From Paraburkholderia sp. CNPSo 3272 (GTDB lineage Bacteria > Pseudomonadota > Gammaproteobacteria > Burkholderiales > Burkholderiaceae), in NCBI RefSeq assembly GCF_024206495.1, contig NZ_JAMBPQ010000005.1, positions 285,803 through 349,802 on the forward strand: DNA of 64,000 bases, in the 5' to 3' direction. The notes under the pieces were generated by a model. It did no database searches. It was not told where the DNA came from and saw only the letters and a program-made list of their open reading frames with translations. The number at the start of each line of letters is the position of its first letter. Position 1 is the stretch's first letter. Below, piece after piece: positions 61,352 through 64,000 of this stretch. Position numbers and translations under genes: made by a program.

Positions 61352-62299
61352 TTATGCGCTGGCGGTCTGTGCCGAGGCGACCCGCTTCTGCTCGAACGCG
61401 AGCAGCGCCTTGGCGGCGTCGCCGATCGCCGGCAGCGCCTCAGCGGGCGACTGCGAGAGCAGCGGCAGGATCGGGCCCATGTCGGCAATGCCCGAGAGCG
61501 TCACGGCGTCGTGCAGCACGCGGATGAGCGAGATGTTGTCGCGCAGCGTTTCGAGCGGCATGAAGGCATCGTAGAGGCGCTGCGCTTCTTCCCCACGGCC
61601 TTCCTTCGCGGCCTTCAGGAGCGCCATGATGGCGTTCGCAGCGATACAGCCCGAGCCCGTGGTCCAGGCAGCCAGACCGAAGTCGCGCACGTGAACCAGC
61701 GCCGGACGCTCGCCCATGCCCGAGACGACCTTCGAGGCCGGCACGCTTTGCAGCAGGCGGCGCAGGTACGGATCGTCCGCCGGGTCCTTGCGCACGATGG
61801 CGTATTTGACCGCAATGAGCGTGCCGCGGTCGATCAGTCGCACGAGCGTGTCGACGTCGACATAGTCTTCGCTCTTGATATAGAGCGTGAGCGGAATGCC
61901 GGCGGTGTCGGCGATGCGCGCGAGACCGGCTTCGACGCCTGCGGGCGTGGTGAAGCCGGAAAGCGGCAGCACCATGGCTGTCCTGTACTGCGTTTGCGCG
62001 AGGATGCGCGCCTGGTCGAGCATCTTGCCGTAGTCGGGACCAATGGCCGGAATCACGCGCGTTTCGGGCGCGGTGAGGTCGGCGAGCATGTCAAGCAACT
62101 CACGGAATTCGCTCACGGCGACGTGGTACAGGTTCGCATTGCCGCCGTACAGCAGCGTGCGGATACCGCCCGCTTCCATATGGCGGATGAGCTTGCGGTT
62201 CTGTTCGACGTCGAGGGAGAAGTCGGGGCGGCGTGCGAGCGGCGGCACTGCCATCACAGTCGAGGCGAATTCGCTCTCGACGATCGGGGACACGTTCAT
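61352..62299 (-). CDS. DHDPS-family 2-keto-3-deoxy sugar-acid dehydratase
   Basis: A 315-residue class I aldolase-fold enzyme of the dihydrodipicolinate synthase family. Lys165 (LIAVKYAIVRK) is the Schiff-base lysine and Tyr140 (PLTLYIK) the partner. With an IlvD-type dehydratase and KGSADH in the same operon, it probably dehydrates L-2-keto-3-deoxypentonate (or deaminates/dehydrates a similar 2-keto acid) to 2-oxoglutarate semialdehyde. It is too different from KdgD to assign 5-keto-4-deoxyglucarate. First gene of the operon. Confidence 0.9.
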   Translation of the reverse strand: MNVSPIVESEFASTVMAVPPLARRPDFSLDVEQNRKLIRHMEAGGIRTLLYGGNANLYHVAVSEFRELLDMLADLTAPETRVIPAIGPDYGKMLDQARILAQTQYRTAMVLPLSGFTTPAGVEAGLARIADTAGIPLTLYIKSEDYVDVDTLVRLIDRGTLIAVKYAIVRKDPADDPYLRRLLQSVPASKVVSGMGERPALVHVRDFGLAAWTTGSGCIAANAIMALLKAAKEGRGEEAQRLYDAFMPLETLRDNISLIRVLHDAVTLSGIADMGPILPLLSQSPAEALPAIGDAAKALLAFEQKRVASAQTASA

Positions 62300-62602
62300 G
62301 AAGCCTCGTGCTGGGATGGTGGGTTGTCAATACCGGCCACAGTAGCATCGGTTCGCCCTAGTTGTCAAACAACTAGTTCCATTTGTTAGGGTTTGTCGGG
62401 GACACGACAACTGGCGTCCGCCCCTGCGCGCCCTGTACCGGCCCCGTAAAAGAATATTGTAGAATCGCGCTCCAATCGTGGAACCGGTTCCAATTAACAT
62501 CTCCGTTCCGTGCCGCCGCGGCGGCTGTCACGCACAGCGCTCGGAATGAGCTACGCGGACACGGTCGAACCACACCGCGCGGAACTCATACAGAATCCCA
62601 CA
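62300..62602. other. Divergent control region of the sugar-acid operon
   Basis: About 300 bases between divergent genes. It holds the palindromic operator 62358-62376, an extra half-site GTTGTCAA (62323-62330), and the leader of the Tat-exported subunit gene. Confidence 0.6.
62358..62376. promoter_or_regulatory. Perfect palindromic operator CTAGTTGT-CAA-ACAACTAG
   Basis: Eight-bp perfect arms around CAA, 59 bases upstream of the DHDPS-family gene. The core GTTGTCAAACAAC recurs with one change at 59627-59639. The TTGT...ACAA arms suit a FadR-type GntR repressor; no such gene is adjacent. Confidence 0.75.
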
Positions 62603-63352
62603 ATGTCCGAATCTCCTCTCACGACACGCCGCGGTTTCCTGCGCACGGCAGCGGTGCTGGTGCCCGCCAGCGCACTGGCCGGCTGCGAGGGCGGCAAGGC
62701 GCCGTCGAGCGAAACCGCCGCGGCGGGCAGCGCCGCCGCGGCCCCCAACGCCACGCCCGAAGCCGGGCAGGCCGCGGCCTACAAGCCGCGCTTCTTCGAC
62801 GCGCGCGAGTGGGCCTTTGTCGAAGCCGCCACCGACCGTCTGATTCCCGCCGACTCCGAAGGCCCCGGCGCGCTGGAAACCGGTGTGCCCGAATTCATCG
62901 ACCGGCAGATGGACACGCCCTACGCGCACGGCGCGCTCTGGTACATGCAGGGGCCGTTCCAGCAGGGTGTGCCCGAACTCGGCTACCAGTTGAAGCTCGT
63001 GCCGCGCGACATCTACCGCCTCGGCATCCAGGCCGTGAACGCGTACTGCGCGAAGGCCTACGGCAAGGACTTCGACGCGCTCGACGCCAGCACGCGCGAC
63101 AGCGTGCTCACGGCGCTCGAGGCGGGCAAGGTCGAACTGGACGGCGTGCCGGCCTCCGTGTTCTTCGGACAGTTGCTGCAGAACACGCGCGAAGGCTACT
63201 TCTGCGACCCGATCCACGGCGGCAACCGTAACATGGCCGCGTGGAAAATGATCGGCTTTCCCGGCGCACGCGCCGACTTCATGGATTTCGTGAACCAGAA
63301 CGGCAAGCCCTATCCGTACGGCCCTGTCTCGATCAACGGGGAGCGTACGTAA
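62603..63352 (+). CDS. Gluconate 2-dehydrogenase subunit 3 family protein
   Basis: A 249-residue exported protein. TTRRGFLRTAAVLVPASALAGC combines a twin-arginine signal with a lipobox-like end. The mature part has the subunit-3 pattern (FFDAREWAFVEAATDRLIPADSEGPGALETGVPEFIDRQM ... GKDFDALD). This small subunit is needed to export the folded FAD subunit of membrane-bound gluconate/sorbitol/2-ketogluconate dehydrogenases. The ATG at 62603 begins the Tat signal; its ribosome-binding site is weak. The GMC gene begins at its stop codon. Confidence 0.92.
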   Translation: MSESPLTTRRGFLRTAAVLVPASALAGCEGGKAPSSETAAAGSAAAAPNATPEAGQAAAYKPRFFDAREWAFVEAATDRLIPADSEGPGALETGVPEFIDRQMDTPYAHGALWYMQGPFQQGVPELGYQLKLVPRDIYRLGIQAVNAYCAKAYGKDFDALDASTRDSVLTALEAGKVELDGVPASVFFGQLLQNTREGYFCDPIHGGNRNMAAWKMIGFPGARADFMDFVNQNGKPYPYGPVSINGERT

Positions 63353-64000
63353 ATGGCGATCAAGAAACCTCACGTCGATGCCGTCGTGATCGGCTTCGGC
63401 TGGACCGGCGCGATCCTCTCGAAGGAGCTGACCGAAGCGGGCCTGAACGTCGTCGCGCTCGAGCGCGGCGAGTATCGCGACACCTACCCGGACGGCGCGT
63501 ACCCCAACACCATCGACGAGCTCACGTACAACATCCGCAAGAAGCTCTTCCTCGATCTTTCGAAGACCACCGTCTCGATCCGCCACGGCGTGAACGACAC
63601 GGCCCTGCCCTACCGCCAGCTCGCCGCGTTTCTGCCCGGCGAAGGCGTGGGCGGCGCGGGCCTGCACTGGTCGGGCGTGCATTTCCGCATTACGCCCGAA
63701 GAGCTGCGCCTGAAGAGCCACTACGAAGAGCGTTATGGCAAGAAGTTCATCCCCGAAGGCATGACAATCCAGGACTACGGCGTCACCTATGACGAACTGG
63801 AGCCGCACTTCGACTTCGCGGAGAAGGTGTTCGGCACCTCGGGCCAGGCGTACAAGGTGAAGGGCAACGTGGTCGGCGACGGCAATGTGTTCGAAGCCGC
63901 GCGCAGCGACAATTTCCCGTTGCCCGCGCAACTGAATACCTATTCGGCGCAGCGCTTCTTCGACGCGTCGAAGTCTCTCGGCCTGCATCCCTACCGCCTG
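63353..64000 (+). CDS. GMC family oxidoreductase, flavoprotein subunit (partial)
   Basis: Starts at ATG 63353, immediately after the TAA of the subunit-3 gene, and runs off the window after 216 codons without a stop. The N-terminus has the FAD-binding VVIGFGWTGAILSKELTEAGLNVVALERG, then the GMC motif ALPYRQLAAFLPGEGVGGAGLHWSG. This is the catalytic subunit of a periplasmic membrane-bound dehydrogenase of the gluconate 2-dehydrogenase type, lacking its own signal and exported with subunit 3. A cytochrome c subunit gene is expected beyond the window. Confidence 0.93.
   Translation, partial: MAIKKPHVDAVVIGFGWTGAILSKELTEAGLNVVALERGEYRDTYPDGAYPNTIDELTYNIRKKLFLDLSKTTVSIRHGVNDTALPYRQLAAFLPGEGVGGAGLHWSGVHFRITPEELRLKSHYEERYGKKFIPEGMTIQDYGVTYDELEPHFDFAEKVFGTSGQAYKVKGNVVGDGNVFEAARSDNFPLPAQLNTYSAQRFFDASKSLGLHPYRL

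Overview
The window is a 64-kb stretch of GC-rich chromosome from a Burkholderiaceae bacterium, most likely of the Paraburkholderia/Caballeronia/Burkholderia group. The evidence is two Burkholderia-type porins, a phasin, a small H-NS protein, the pcaQ-pcaHG arrangement, a very long UvrA paralogue and the cyo/nuoM neighbourhood. It holds about 50 protein genes and no rRNA, CRISPR array, phage or insertion sequence. Horizontal-transfer signs are limited to a small AT-rich island near 4.5 kb.

Layout. 0-9.3 kb: small secreted or envelope proteins, a porin, an XRE-cupin regulator, pcaQ divergent from pcaHG (protocatechuate cleavage), nnrU and a short H-NS-like protein. 9.3-18 kb: a double-length UvrA (about 1968 residues, four ATPase modules) preceded by a near-consensus SOS box, and a TPR/O-GlcNAc-transferase-like protein. 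18-23 kb: an electrophile/aldehyde detoxification block (AdhP, ABM monooxygenase, XenA-type ene-reductase, DJ-1/PfpI protein, NemR-like TetR regulator) with two nearly identical 20-bp TetR operators, then an MsAcT-like SGNH hydrolase. 23-29 kb: cyoABCD quinol oxidase and an orphan NuoM-like proton-pumping subunit. 29-32 kb: a 19-bp perfect Fur-box palindrome between an unassigned Cys-containing gene and a probable iron-responsive sRNA on the other strand, then a SetA-like exporter and an intergenic region with three copies of a DnaA-box-bearing 35-bp repeat.

32-39 kb: an AcpA-type Tat phosphatase, then a four-gene operon of circularly permuted ATP-grasp, alpha-E, transglutaminase and the proteasome-like peptidase Anbu. 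This conserved system has no settled biological role and is the most attractive 'undescribed system' candidate here. 39-46 kb: a hidden proline-rich lipoprotein, a GT2 glycosyltransferase, cytochrome b561, catalase, phasin and a secreted alpha/beta hydrolase. 45.7-50.3 kb: a hexuronate oxidation locus (FadR-type regulator, RraA-like protein, ExuT-like transporter, uronate dehydrogenase) whose SMP-30 lactonase has lost its middle and is probably non-functional.

50.5-52 kb: a ribbon-helix-helix regulator with a striking four-half-site operator, followed by a PHB-depolymerase-family esterase. 52-64 kb: a long minus-strand operon for uptake and non-phosphorylative breakdown of a sugar acid (DHDPS-family dehydratase, 2-oxoglutarate-semialdehyde dehydrogenase, ABC transporter, IlvD/Edd dehydratase, porin), with matching GTTGTCAARCAAC operators before two of its genes. 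Divergent from it are a Tat-exported gluconate-dehydrogenase-type small subunit and the start of its GMC flavoprotein, which could make the aldonic acid substrate in the periplasm.
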